Shown here piece by piece: positions 26,173 to 34,335 of a DNA stretch of 64,000 bases. The DNA is from Pinibacter soli (GTDB lineage Bacteria > Bacteroidota > Bacteroidia > Chitinophagales > Chitinophagaceae), in the NCBI RefSeq assembly GCF_029961145.1, contig NZ_JASBRG010000001.1, positions 744,001-808,000 of the forward strand, in the 5' to 3' direction. Made by a program: the position numbers and the translations under genes. Numbering within the stretch: the stretch's first letter is position 1; each line of letters begins with the position of its first letter. A model generated the notes under the pieces. It was not told the DNA's origin. It saw only the letters and a program-made list of their open reading frames with translations, and did no database searches.

Positions 26173-27420
26173 TTATTCTTTTTCAAATTCAGATTCCAAA
26201 ACTTTCTTCACTTCTTCAATAGTTTCTTTTTCCAGGTCGGTTCTTCTTTCAAGTTCCTCTACTGTAAGATCCAAAACGCTACGTGCGGTATCACAGCCTA
26301 TGCGTTTCAGCTCATCAATGATCCATGTTTCAATTTCATCGGAGAACTCGCTCAGATCGATATCAAACTCTTCTACCTCACCCTCGTTATCTCTGTACAC
26401 GTCAATTGACAAACCTGTCAACTCCTGTGCCAGCTTGATGTTCACACCTTTACGACCGATTGCCAGAGAAACCTGGTCTGGTTTTAAATAAACATTCGCC
26501 TGATTCTTGTCCTGGTCAATTTCCATGTTAGTTATCTTGGCCGGCGTTAATGAACGCTGTACCAGCAACTGCAGGTTACTTGTCCAGTTGATTACGTCTA
26601 TGTTTTCATTCTTTAATTCTCTTACGATACCGTGGATACGGCTACCCTTCATACCAACGCAGGCTCCTACAGGGTCAATTCTGTCATCATAGCTTTCTAC
26701 AGCTACTTTTGCACGCTCGCCTGGTTCGCGTACGATTTTCTTAATAACAATCAGGCCATCAAAAATTTCGGGAACTTCTATTTCCAGCAATTTAGCCAAA
26801 AATGATGGGCTAGTGCGGGAAAGTATGATTACCGGAGTGTTATTTTTAAGGTCTACTCTTTTTACTACTGCGCGGATGTTTTCGCCCTTTTTGAAATAAT
26901 CCTGCGGTATTTGTTCGCTCTTTGGAAGGATCAGCTCACTGCCATCTTCATCCAAAAGCAAGATTTCTTTTTTCCAAACCTGGTAAACTTCTGCGCTGAT
27001 AATTTCGCCTACTCTGTCGTTGTATTTTTTTACCAGTGCGTTTTTCTTAAGATCACCGATACGGCTTGCAAGTGTTTGTTTAGCGGCCAGGATAGCACGA
27101 CGACCGAAGTCCAATATTTCCACTTCTTCGTAAAGCTCTTCTCCCACTTCATAGTCAGGAGATATTTTCAAGGCATAACTATGTGAAACTTCTTCGTTAG
27201 GATCATTCACATCATCATCTTCCATGATCATCCTGCGGCGTACAATTTCAAGGTCACCTTTGTCAGCGTTTACAATTACGTCAAAGTTCTCATCGCTGCC
27301 ATATTTTTTACGAAGCAGGGTCTTGAATACGTCTTCAACAACTTTCATCATCGTAGGACGGTCAATGCTCTCTGCATCTTTAAAATCCTGGAACGCTTCA
27401 ATTAAATTTATACTTGCCAT
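26173..27420 (-). CDS. nusA: Transcription termination/antitermination factor NusA
   Basis: This 415-residue protein begins with the NusA N-terminal domain (about 1-130), followed by an S1 domain (about 135-200, GEIISAEVYQVWKKE) and two KH domains (RVDPVGACVGMKGSRIHGIV type at about 245-260; PDQVSLAIGRKGVNIKLA at about 313-330). One C-terminal helix-hairpin-helix-like repeat (DTARSVLDLTVEEL) ends it, so it lacks the double acidic repeat of E. coli NusA, as is common outside proteobacteria. It modulates RNA polymerase pausing and termination. It starts 44 bases after rimP, in the conserved operon. Confidence 0.97.
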   Translation of the reverse strand: MASINLIEAFQDFKDAESIDRPTMMKVVEDVFKTLLRKKYGSDENFDVIVNADKGDLEIVRRRMIMEDDDVNDPNEEVSHSYALKISPDYEVGEELYEEVEILDFGRRAILAAKQTLASRIGDLKKNALVKKYNDRVGEIISAEVYQVWKKEILLLDEDGSELILPKSEQIPQDYFKKGENIRAVVKRVDLKNNTPVIILSRTSPSFLAKLLEIEVPEIFDGLIVIKKIVREPGERAKVAVESYDDRIDPVGACVGMKGSRIHGIVRELKNENIDVINWTSNLQLLVQRSLTPAKITNMEIDQDKNQANVYLKPDQVSLAIGRKGVNIKLAQELTGLSIDVYRDNEGEVEEFDIDLSEFSDEIETWIIDELKRIGCDTARSVLDLTVEELERRTDLEKETIEEVKKVLESEFEKE

Positions 27421-27464
27421 AGCTTTGAAAATTTAAGTTTCCTAATGGTCAGTCCATTAGCGAT

Positions 27465-27935
27465 TTAAAAAACTACTTGAATTTTTGTTGTTTTAATGTT
27501 GTTAAATGCAAGAGCATGAATTACCTGCTCTTTTTTCTTGTTTTTTCCTTTGGTTTCTTCCAAAAGCAGATCGTTCTCATTCACTGCCAGCAACTTACCT
27601 TCCAGTTTTGTTCCGTCGTTAAAAGTAACTTCCACCTGTCTGCCAATGTTCTTTTGATACTGGCGACGCAATTTCAATGGTTCATCAAGGCCGGGTGAAG
27701 ATACTTCCAGGGAAAAATCGCCTTCGGGAAAAAGCGCTGCCTCTTCAATGAGTTTGTACAATTTACGATTGAAGAACACACATCTTTCTATTGAAATGCC
27801 CGCATCCGCATCCAGAAATACCTTTATATTATTGGTTGGTTTGATGCGAACTTCCACTAAAAAAACGCTTGGATCCTCTTGTAACAGTCCTTCCATCATC
27901 TGCGTGATGGGATTTAATTTTTCTTCGTTTGCCAT
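27465..27935 (-). CDS. rimP: Ribosome maturation factor RimP
   Basis: This 156-residue protein is needed for 30S subunit maturation. Typical blocks are VEVRIKPTNNIKVFLDADAGISIE near residue 30, DFSLEVSSPGLDEPLKLRRQY in the middle and a C-terminal SH3-like domain (GRQVEVTFNDGTKLEGKL). ATG 27935 (MANEEKLNP) is chosen. An upstream in-frame start at 27995 would translate through a perfect 11-bp hairpin and gives an unusual N-terminus. It is first in rimP-nusA-infB. The hairpin directly before the start may regulate the operon. Confidence 0.96.
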   Translation of the reverse strand: MANEEKLNPITQMMEGLLQEDPSVFLVEVRIKPTNNIKVFLDADAGISIERCVFFNRKLYKLIEEAALFPEGDFSLEVSSPGLDEPLKLRRQYQKNIGRQVEVTFNDGTKLEGKLLAVNENDLLLEETKGKNKKKEQVIHALAFNNIKTTKIQVVF

Positions 27936-27946
27936 ACTGTAAAGAA

Positions 27947-27971
27947 GAAGGGAACGGTGTCCGTTCCCTTC
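27947..27971 (-). promoter_or_regulatory. Perfect hairpin in the rimP leader
   Basis: GAAGGGAACGG and CCGTTCCCTTC form an uninterrupted 11-bp stem with a 3-base loop. It ends 11 bases before the rimP ATG, over the position of a ribosome-binding site. On the minus strand it is followed by TTCTTTACAG, not a clean T tract, so translational control or weak attenuation is more likely than full termination. This role is inference. Confidence 0.6.
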
Positions 27972-28034
27972 ATTTGATTCTTTTTCCGAATGCAAATGTA
28001 AGTAGGGAGAGTGTTAATTCCAAATAATATATAA

Positions 28035-28111
28035 ATGCTGAAGGCCAAACGCTTAATGCATAACGCAAACTGCCCTGAACATTAAGCGTTAGGCGTTTAG
28101 CATTGGGCGTT
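28035..28111. repeat. Inverted-repeat element, GCGTTAGGCGTTTAGC word family
   Basis: The left arm (28035-28069) includes GGCCAAACGCTTAATGCATA. The right arm (28080-28111) includes ATTAAGCGTTAGGCGTTTAG. The loop is about 10 bases. It shares words with 12357-12438. It lies in the divergent gap between rimP and the DUF4834 gene. Confidence 0.85.
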
Positions 28112-28182
28112 TTAGCCTTTTGACATTACTTTTACATAATCGTTAACAGGCGAAATTTGAGAGAACCTTACCTTTACACATT

Positions 28183-28464
28183 ATGATTATCGAATTTATA
28201 TTTTGGGCAATCGGCCTATACATACTATACAAACTGGTTTTTGATTTCATCATTCCTGTAGCACGTACTACTCAGACTGTACGCAAACAATTCAGAACGA
28301 TGCAGGAACAAATGAACGGCCAGGGAGGCGGTTTTAATGAGTATTACAATCAGACGAGCTCAAGTCAGGCTTCAGAAAACCATTCTGGATTTTCCGTAAG
28401 CGAGCGCCATACAAAACCAAGTGGCAATAAGGAGGACTATATTGATTTTGAGGAGGTGAAGTAA
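28183..28464 (+). CDS. DUF4834-like small membrane protein
   Basis: This 93-residue protein has one N-terminal membrane segment (MIIEFIFWAIGLYILYKLVFDFIIP). A charged linker with RTTQTVRKQFRTMQEQM follows, and the acidic end YIDFEEVK is characteristic of the Bacteroidota DUF4834 family as I know it. No function is known to me. ATG 28183 is followed directly by the membrane segment. It converges with the HAD gene, and its TAA touches the left arm of an inverted-repeat element. Confidence 0.75.
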   Translation: MIIEFIFWAIGLYILYKLVFDFIIPVARTTQTVRKQFRTMQEQMNGQGGGFNEYYNQTSSSQASENHSGFSVSERHTKPSGNKEDYIDFEEVK

Positions 28465-28623
28465 AGTTTTGAGTGGTGAGTATTGAGTATGAGTGTTTGC
28501 TGATATGCAGTTGGTCATTCGCTCACTAACAACTTTTTGCTTCGATTCTTATTAAAAACTTCGGTTCATAATTTTTGAGTACTAAGTTTAGGAACCCATA
28601 CTCAGAACTCACAACTCATAACC
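28465..28623. repeat. Inverted-repeat element, TGAGTGGTGAGTATTGAG word family
   Basis: The left arm (28465-28494) reads AGTTTTGAGTGGTGAGTATT and onward. The right arm (28597-28623) is its complement (CATACTCAGAACTCACAACT and onward). The arms consist of reiterated TGAGT-like units with a loop of about 100 bases. The left arm starts on the base after the DUF4834 stop codon. The right arm contains the stop codon and last codons of the HAD gene. Confidence 0.9.
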
Positions 28624-29236
28624 CTTTTTTCTTTACCAGCTCAATTACATTTTCGGGCGCCTGCAAATGCCAACCATCAATACCTGCTTGTTTTGCCGCT
28701 TCTACATTTGGCAATGTATCGTCTATAAAAACACTTTCTTCTGCCACGATTCCTGCATCAATGAGAATGTATTCAAATGCTGATACGTTGGGCTTTCTCT
28801 GGCCAATTATGTGAGAGTAATAGGCTTTTTCAAAAAGTGAATCAAATTGATGAGCAAACTCTTTTACAAATGTTTCCTGGAAGGAATCGTAGTGAATAGC
28901 ATTTGTATTGCTGAATAAAAATAATCTGTATTTCTTCTTTAACTCCTGCAGCAGTTCAATTCTTTCTTTTGGAAAATCGAGTAACATGGCATTCCATGCT
29001 CCGGCAATTGCTTCGTTGGTTACGCGCAATCCTGTTGTGGCCCTGAATTCATCGTAGAAAACTTCACTTGGCACATCTCCTGTTTCTAGCGTTTTGAATA
29101 AAGGATTAGCATGTGTTTGAGTAAAATAATCGTTGAAGTTGGCTACTCCCAAGTCCTGGAATGCCTTTGCTGTTTTGCCAAAATCAAGATTCAATAACAC
29201 TCCGCCAAGATCGAAGATGATGTTTTTGATTGCCAT
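28616..29236 (-). CDS. HAD family phosphatase
   Basis: This 206-residue cytoplasmic enzyme has the HAD motifs in order: motif I DLGGVLLNLD (nucleophile and acid at the two Asp), motif II LFSNTN, motif III Lys in GQRKPNVSAFEYIL and motif IV FIDDTLPNVEAAKQAGI. The helical cap between I and II fits the HAD-IA (YihX-like) subclass acting on small phosphometabolites; the substrate is unknown. ATG 29236 (MAIKNIIFD) is chosen because the longer frame adds an atypical Cys/His-rich lead. The protein end (KKKGL) is encoded partly by the inverted-repeat arm. Confidence 0.9.
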   Translation of the reverse strand: MAIKNIIFDLGGVLLNLDFGKTAKAFQDLGVANFNDYFTQTHANPLFKTLETGDVPSEVFYDEFRATTGLRVTNEAIAGAWNAMLLDFPKERIELLQELKKKYRLFLFSNTNAIHYDSFQETFVKEFAHQFDSLFEKAYYSHIIGQRKPNVSAFEYILIDAGIVAEESVFIDDTLPNVEAAKQAGIDGWHLQAPENVIELVKKKGL

Positions 29237-29262
29237 GCCATGTTGTTTGCGGGCAAAGATAT

Positions 29263-29460
29263 GGCACACAGATGACACGGATTAGGGGGATTTACACGGA
29301 TTTTTTGTTTGCACGCAGATGACGCTGATTTAGCAGATGTACACTGATCATTGTGTATAAAAAAAAGAATAACTGAATGATAGAAACTGACTGGTTTGCC
29401 AAAACATAAACCCTCAGTCATTCAGTTATTCAATTATTAAATCAGCGTCATCTGCGTGCT
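29263..29460. repeat. Nested inverted repeat: CAGTTATTCAG element inside a CAGATGACACGG element
   Basis: The outer arms are 29311-29332 (GCACGCAGATGACGCTGATT and onward) and 29439-29459 (AAATCAGCGTCATCTGCGTG and onward), preceded by another arm of the same family at 29263-29308. The inner arms are 29368-29391 (GAATAACTGAATG and onward) and 29413-29435 (CAGTCATTCAGTTATTCAAT and onward), belonging to a different word family. It fills the gap between the HAD start and the GH3 stop codon, ending 7 bases before the latter. Confidence 0.88.
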
Positions 29461-29465
29461 CACGC

Positions 29466-31754
29466 CTACTGCACCAGCTTAAAGCTTGCGTCTTTCACGT
29501 CGCGGCTGTTTGTGCCTATGAATACTTTGAAGTCGCCGGGCTCTGCAACGCGTTTTAAATCGGAGTTATAGAATTTAAGATCTTCAACACTGATGGTGAA
29601 ATCTACTTTTTTAGATTCACCGGCTTTCAATGTTACTTGCTGATAGCCTTTCAATTCTTTAACCGGTCTTGTTATTGTTCCTACCAGATCGCGGATGTAC
29701 AACTGCACGGTTTCTGTTCCATCAAATTTTCCACTATTGGTTACCGTTACAGAGGCTGTTATTTTCTGGTCTTGCTTCATGGCAGGCGAACTGAGAGTTA
29801 CGTTGCTGTAAGTAAACGAAGTATAGCTCAACCCGTATCCAAAAGGATACAACGGATCGTTTGACACATCAAGATAATTCGATCTGAATTTTCCTGTACC
29901 CACTCCACTATACGGACGACCGGTGTTTTTGTGATTATAGTAGATTGGAATTTGTCCAACGTTTCTAGGGAAGCTCATTGTTAATTTACCGGAAGGATTA
30001 TAGTTGCCAAACAATACATCTGCAATGGCATTGCCGGCCTCTGTTCCGGAGAACCATGCGTCAAGAATTGCATCAGCATTTTGATCTTCCCAGGTTAATG
30101 TCATTGGCCTTCCGTTCAAAAGAACAATCACAATTGGCTTACCTGTTTTCTTTAATTCTTCCAATAATCTTTTCTGACTTTTTTGTAATCCGATGTCAGA
30201 CATACTGGATGCCTCTCCGGTCATATCCGCGGCCTCGCCGAGCACCGTTACGACTACATCTGCTTTATTTGCCGTTGCTATTGCTTCGTCGATCATCTGC
30301 TGGAGTGAACGAGCGTCGATTTCTATTTCTTTTCCAAATGCATTTACTTTTTTTGCAAACATGGTGTCGTCTGAAATATTACAACCTCTTGCATACAGAA
30401 TATTGGCGTCGTTTCCTGCGACATTTTTCAAGCCTTGCAAAACAGGAATGCTTTTTTCAGGATCGCCGGATACGCTCCAGGTGCCGAGCATGTTTCGTTT
30501 GTTATCTGCCAGCGGCCCGATTAACGCAATGGTTTTACCTTTTTGCAATGGCAAAACATTATTGTTGTTTTTTAACAATACCATTGATTTTGTTGCAAAC
30601 TCACGAGCCGCAGCACGGTTCGCGTCTGTAAGGATCGCAGAATTGAATCTTTGCTCATTGCAATAACGGTAGGGATCATCGAAGAGACCAAGTTTGTATT
30701 TTGCCTCCAGCACTCTCTTACACGCCTCGTTGATCTGTGCTATTGTTACTTTTCCTTCTTTCAAAGATTTTTGAAGAGTGGTTAGAAAACCTTCTCCCAC
30801 CATATCCATATCGATTCCCGCTTTCAGCGCCTCCGCAGATACGCGTTGCAGGTCGCCTAAACCATGATCGATCATTTCATTGATAGCAGTGTAATCTGTA
30901 ACTACAAAACCTTTGAAGCCCCACTGTTTGCGCAGCAAATCCGTCATCAGCCATTTGTTTGCCGTAGCGGGCACGCCATCAACTTCGTTGAAGGACGACA
31001 TCACGCTGCTAACGCCGGCATCTACAGCAGCTTTGTAAGGAGGTAAATAATATTCATACATTTTGATGCGGCTCATGTCGGTTGTATTGTAATCACGACC
31101 TGCTTCCGCGGCACCGTATAATGCAAAGTGCTTTACACAAGCCATCACTTTTGTTGGATCTGAATAGCCGTTGCCCTGATAGCCTTTTACCATTGCTGTG
31201 GCAACTTTGCAACCGAGATAAGTATCTTCACCAGAACCCTCGGATACGCGCCCCCAACGCGGATCACGGGCGATGTCCACCATTGGGGAATAGACCCAGC
31301 TTAAGCCATCGGCTGTTGCTTCGGATGCAGCAATGCTTGCACTTTTTTCAATCATGTCCATGTTCCATGAACATGACAAACCGAGAGGTATGGGAAAAAT
31401 GGTCCTGTGACCATGAATAACATCAAGGCCAAATATTAATGGAATATGAAGCCTCGAATTGTTGACGGCTATTTCCTGTGCTTTTCTGATCTTATCGGGA
31501 CCAGTGATTCCAAACAATGATCCCACTTGTCCGTTGCGGATCTTATTGTCAACATCTTTACTGACAACAGAGCCGGTTACCGTTCCGCCGGGTGTTACAA
31601 GATTTAGCTGGCCAATCTTTTCTTCCACGGTCATCTTTTGCATGAGACTGTTTACGAATGCGTTCATCTTTGCATCCTGCGTATTTGTTTTTGTCTGGCC
31701 CTGTGAAACGTGCATTGCAATCGAACAGGCACCAATCATCAAAAGTTTCTTCAT
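29466..31754 (-). CDS. Glycoside hydrolase family 3 beta-glucosidase (BglX-like)
   Basis: This 762-residue exported enzyme has a signal peptide (to about residue 19). The GH3 N-terminal TIM barrel carries the catalytic nucleophile D287 in FVVTDYTAINEM. The C-terminal alpha/beta domain contains VVVTVLGEAADMTGEASSM, and a fibronectin-III-like domain lies at about 650-750. It releases glucose from the non-reducing end of beta-gluco-oligosaccharides in the periplasm. As the last gene of the PUL, downstream of two GH144-like enzymes, it probably acts on short beta-1,2-glucans; GH3 enzymes with that preference are known, but specificity cannot be read here. Confidence 0.93.
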   Translation of the reverse strand: MKKLLMIGACSIAMHVSQGQTKTNTQDAKMNAFVNSLMQKMTVEEKIGQLNLVTPGGTVTGSVVSKDVDNKIRNGQVGSLFGITGPDKIRKAQEIAVNNSRLHIPLIFGLDVIHGHRTIFPIPLGLSCSWNMDMIEKSASIAASEATADGLSWVYSPMVDIARDPRWGRVSEGSGEDTYLGCKVATAMVKGYQGNGYSDPTKVMACVKHFALYGAAEAGRDYNTTDMSRIKMYEYYLPPYKAAVDAGVSSVMSSFNEVDGVPATANKWLMTDLLRKQWGFKGFVVTDYTAINEMIDHGLGDLQRVSAEALKAGIDMDMVGEGFLTTLQKSLKEGKVTIAQINEACKRVLEAKYKLGLFDDPYRYCNEQRFNSAILTDANRAAAREFATKSMVLLKNNNNVLPLQKGKTIALIGPLADNKRNMLGTWSVSGDPEKSIPVLQGLKNVAGNDANILYARGCNISDDTMFAKKVNAFGKEIEIDARSLQQMIDEAIATANKADVVVTVLGEAADMTGEASSMSDIGLQKSQKRLLEELKKTGKPIVIVLLNGRPMTLTWEDQNADAILDAWFSGTEAGNAIADVLFGNYNPSGKLTMSFPRNVGQIPIYYNHKNTGRPYSGVGTGKFRSNYLDVSNDPLYPFGYGLSYTSFTYSNVTLSSPAMKQDQKITASVTVTNSGKFDGTETVQLYIRDLVGTITRPVKELKGYQQVTLKAGESKKVDFTISVEDLKFYNSDLKRVAEPGDFKVFIGTNSRDVKDASFKLVQ

Positions 31755-31776
31755 CTTGTCTGTTATTTATTTGTAC

Positions 31777-31846
31777 AGACGGATAATTATCCGTCTCCGA
31801 TAATAGGCGTATTAACATCATTGCAAAGACGGATTATCATCCGTCT
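31777..31846. repeat. Pair of AGACGGAT palindromes between GH3 and SGNH genes
   Basis: AGACGGATAATTATCCGTCT (31777-31796) is a perfect palindrome, and AGACGGATTATCATCCGTCT (31827-31846) is a near-perfect copy. The second ends on the base before the SGNH stop codon (31847). They belong to the same word family as the GAGACG palindromes at 4433-4617. Confidence 0.85.
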
Positions 31847-32506
31847 CTACTTTTTCAAAACCGGTTGTATTTCTTTCTGCCAAATGGCATAACCTTTTGC
31901 ATTCATGTGCAACTGATCTTCTATAAAAATGTTGCTCATAATACTGCCATCAGCGTTGAGCATTTTATGGTAAACATCAACGAACGCAGTATTTTTTTGT
32001 TTGCTCAAAAACGATTTTATCTCCTCATTTACTTCCTGCATTTTGGGCATTAGCTTTTTCCTGCTGGGGCTCGGTTTGATAGAAACATACACAATTGAAG
32101 TATTTGGCAATTTTGCACGAAGTATCTGAAATAAGCTTTTGAACCTGTTTGCTACTGTTGCAGCAGTGATGGTATCAGAAGAGGCAAGATCATTGTCGCC
32201 GCAATACACGACCACTTGTTTTGGATGATATGGAAAAACGATATCGTTTACATATCCGGTTACTTCGGGCAATGTGCTACCGCCAAAACCGCGATTGATA
32301 ATTTTGTAATCAGGAAAATAATTTTGAACGTCGTGCCATTTTGTAAAGGAAGAACTGCCGATAAACAAAATGGCCTGTTGTGGCGGAGGATTAATACTGT
32401 CTTGTTTCTTAAATACCTGTATGTCGTTCCAGAAAGCTTTTTGTTGTGCAAACAAACCTATAGTGCAAAACAATAATGTTGTAATGAGAACTGCGATTTT
32501 TTTCAT
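31847..32506 (-). CDS. SGNH/GDSL-type esterase family protein, exported
   Basis: This 219-residue protein starts with a signal peptide (MKKIAVLITTLLFCTIGLFAQ). The SGNH blocks are GSSS with nucleophile Ser52, the glycine block (NRGFGGST), the Asn block (YCGDNDL) and the terminal D197-x-x-H200 (EDQLHMNAKGY). It should be a periplasmic carbohydrate esterase or acylhydrolase. Its place within the PUL suggests that it removes an acyl or succinyl-like decoration from the glycan, which is inference. It lies between the GH3 and GH144 genes on the same strand. Confidence 0.88.
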   Translation of the reverse strand: MKKIAVLITTLLFCTIGLFAQQKAFWNDIQVFKKQDSINPPPQQAILFIGSSSFTKWHDVQNYFPDYKIINRGFGGSTLPEVTGYVNDIVFPYHPKQVVVYCGDNDLASSDTITAATVANRFKSLFQILRAKLPNTSIVYVSIKPSPSRKKLMPKMQEVNEEIKSFLSKQKNTAFVDVYHKMLNADGSIMSNIFIEDQLHMNAKGYAIWQKEIQPVLKK

Positions 32507-32598
32507 CGTGCTGTCTTTTGGTAGTTCGCTAAGTTATCGAAATTGATATTTGGGTGTGCTGGATTTGCGCGTTGACGTTGAATTGACGTAGGGAAATT

Positions 32599-32699
32599 GG
32601 CACACAGATGACACGGATTAAACTGATTTACACGGATTTTTTGAGAGCGAATGCCATTCACCACACATCATTTTCAACTTTCAACTTTCAATTTTCAAT
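32599..32699. repeat. Repeat arms: CAGATGACACGG single arm plus TTTCAATTTTCAA words
   Basis: 32599-32642 is a lone arm of the CAGATGACACGGATT family. 32671-32699 reiterates TTTTCAACTTTCAA-type words, as in the arms at 55641-55770. The latter stretch contains the TGA stop codon (32695-32697) of the GH144-like gene. Confidence 0.7.
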
Positions 32700-34068
32700 T
32701 CGTTTTCGGACTTTCAATGCCCAGCTTCTTCAACCCTCTTTGTATTTCGGGGCAGCTCATGAACAGGTTCCACAGCAATCCGGACCTGTAGTTTTCTATC
32801 ATCACAATTATAGGGCCCTGATCAATGGCGAGGTGCGATGTTGCGTACCAACTTTCACTTTCGTTAAAGGCATCTACAAAACCGTATTCGCTCCATATTT
32901 TATCGCCGAGGTCGTAGTAAAAATGTTTTAGTGCCTGCATGGAATATTCCGGTGTGTAGGGAAATGCGGAAAGAGCCGCAGTTGGCGCAATGGTGCCGTG
33001 ATCATTGGTTGGCGAACTTGCATCGTAACCATTGTATGTGTCGCTGGCAGTTAACCCCCAGCAGTTTGCTCCGTAACCTTTGAAACTATTTGGGTTGCGC
33101 ACACAATGTTCATGATTGATCAATGTGTGATTTCTATTTTGCTCCCAATAGTCTGCGTATTTATCTTTCAATCCGCGTGGATCAAGACCAACAAATGAAT
33201 AGTGTGAGAAGAACAACGGGCCACCGTAATCAAAACCAAGCGGCAATTTTATGCCGTAAAATTCTTTACCATTTTTAAAGAAATCGCTTTGCGCCCATCC
33301 GCGATGGTACACGGCAGATGATACAGGATAGCGGTCTGCTGATGCAGCCAATACATACACAACCATGCATTCATTAAATCCCCGCAAAGGGAAATTCATT
33401 ACCCATCCATTGTTTGGACTCCAGTGCCAATACAGCACTTCCTGTCCCTCGCGGGTGAACCAGCTCCATTCTATTTCGCCCCACATCCAGTTGATGCGGT
33501 CGCGAATCTCGCGTTCCATTTGATTGTCTTTATCGAAATATTGTCTTGCGCATAAAAGCCCCTCAAAAAGAAACGAGGTTTCTACCAGATCTGCACCGTC
33601 ATCCTTTCTCCCGAAACGTATGGTTTTACCTGTTGCGCCATCCAGCCAGTGTGGGAACGCTCCATGATAAGCATCTGCTTTCCATAAAAATTTTACGATC
33701 TTGTTCATGCGTTCTGCAGCTTGCTCCCGAGTGATCCATCCGCGACTTGCACCAACAATAATTGACATAATACCAAAACCGCTTCCACCGGTTGTCACCA
33801 CTTCATCGCCATAATCGAATGAGCGATTGCTCCGCTCTCTCGCAAGACCGCTTACCGGATGTCCAAAATCCCAGAAGTAACGAAAGGTCTGCTTCTGCAC
33901 AAGATCAAGCAATGCAGAGTCTGATAAATTCTTCGGTCGTTTTGTCGGATCAAAAACTCCGGATGTATTTTCCTTTTGTTTCTTCTGGGCAAAAGTGGCG
34001 GTGCAACTAAATGCGATCAGCAAAAGACTTAGGCAAACCGCATGTCTCATAATATTTCTTTGTGTCAT
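32695..34068 (-). CDS. GH144-like glucoamylase-family (PF10091) glycanase, short form
   Basis: This 457-residue protein has an N-terminal hydrophobic export signal (MRHAVCLSLLLIAFSCTATFAQ), so it is periplasmic or possibly lipid-anchored at the Cys in AFSC. The Met at residue 7 (34050) is an equally good start. The rest is a single (alpha/alpha)6-type domain of the glycoamylase family: QKQTFRYFWDFGHPVSGLARER, GAFPHWLDGATGKT, DDGADLVETSFLFEGLL, YWHWSPNNGW. Characterised members form GH144, endo-beta-1,2-glucanases first described in Chitinophaga. It is a paralogue of the next gene, without its Ig-like domain. Confidence 0.85.
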   Translation of the reverse strand: MTQRNIMRHAVCLSLLLIAFSCTATFAQKKQKENTSGVFDPTKRPKNLSDSALLDLVQKQTFRYFWDFGHPVSGLARERSNRSFDYGDEVVTTGGSGFGIMSIIVGASRGWITREQAAERMNKIVKFLWKADAYHGAFPHWLDGATGKTIRFGRKDDGADLVETSFLFEGLLCARQYFDKDNQMEREIRDRINWMWGEIEWSWFTREGQEVLYWHWSPNNGWVMNFPLRGFNECMVVYVLAASADRYPVSSAVYHRGWAQSDFFKNGKEFYGIKLPLGFDYGGPLFFSHYSFVGLDPRGLKDKYADYWEQNRNHTLINHEHCVRNPNSFKGYGANCWGLTASDTYNGYDASSPTNDHGTIAPTAALSAFPYTPEYSMQALKHFYYDLGDKIWSEYGFVDAFNESESWYATSHLAIDQGPIIVMIENYRSGLLWNLFMSCPEIQRGLKKLGIESPKTN

Positions 34069-34116
34069 AATACAGATATGATGTGAGCACTCTAATTCCT
34101 ATTTCCTAATTCCTAA

Positions 34117-34321
34117 TTCAATGCCGTTTAGTTAAGGTGTTTGAAAAAACAAAAGCCTCTCTCTTGTCATCCCGAGGAACGAGGGATCTGAGCCTAACAC
34201 CAATGAACACTATGCGTAAACAATCACGCAGATCCCTCCTTCGTCGGGATGACAAGCAGTCTTTCTTTTCTAGGCATAGCAACCAAGTAATTGAAAAGTT
34301 GCTTAACTAAACGACATTGAA
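34117..34321. repeat. Nested inverted repeat between the two GH144 genes
   Basis: The outer arms TTCAATGCCGTTTAGTTAAG (34117-34136) and CTTAACTAAACGACATTGAA (34302-34321) pair at 19 of 20 positions. Inside them is a second inverted pair, 34163-34190 (CTTGTCATCCCGAGGAACGA and onward) with 34228-34255 (ending TCGTCGGGATGACAAG), a different word. Left and right ends are flanked by CTAATTCC-type reiterated words. Confidence 0.9.
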
Positions 34322-34335
34322 TTTCTATTTTCTAA

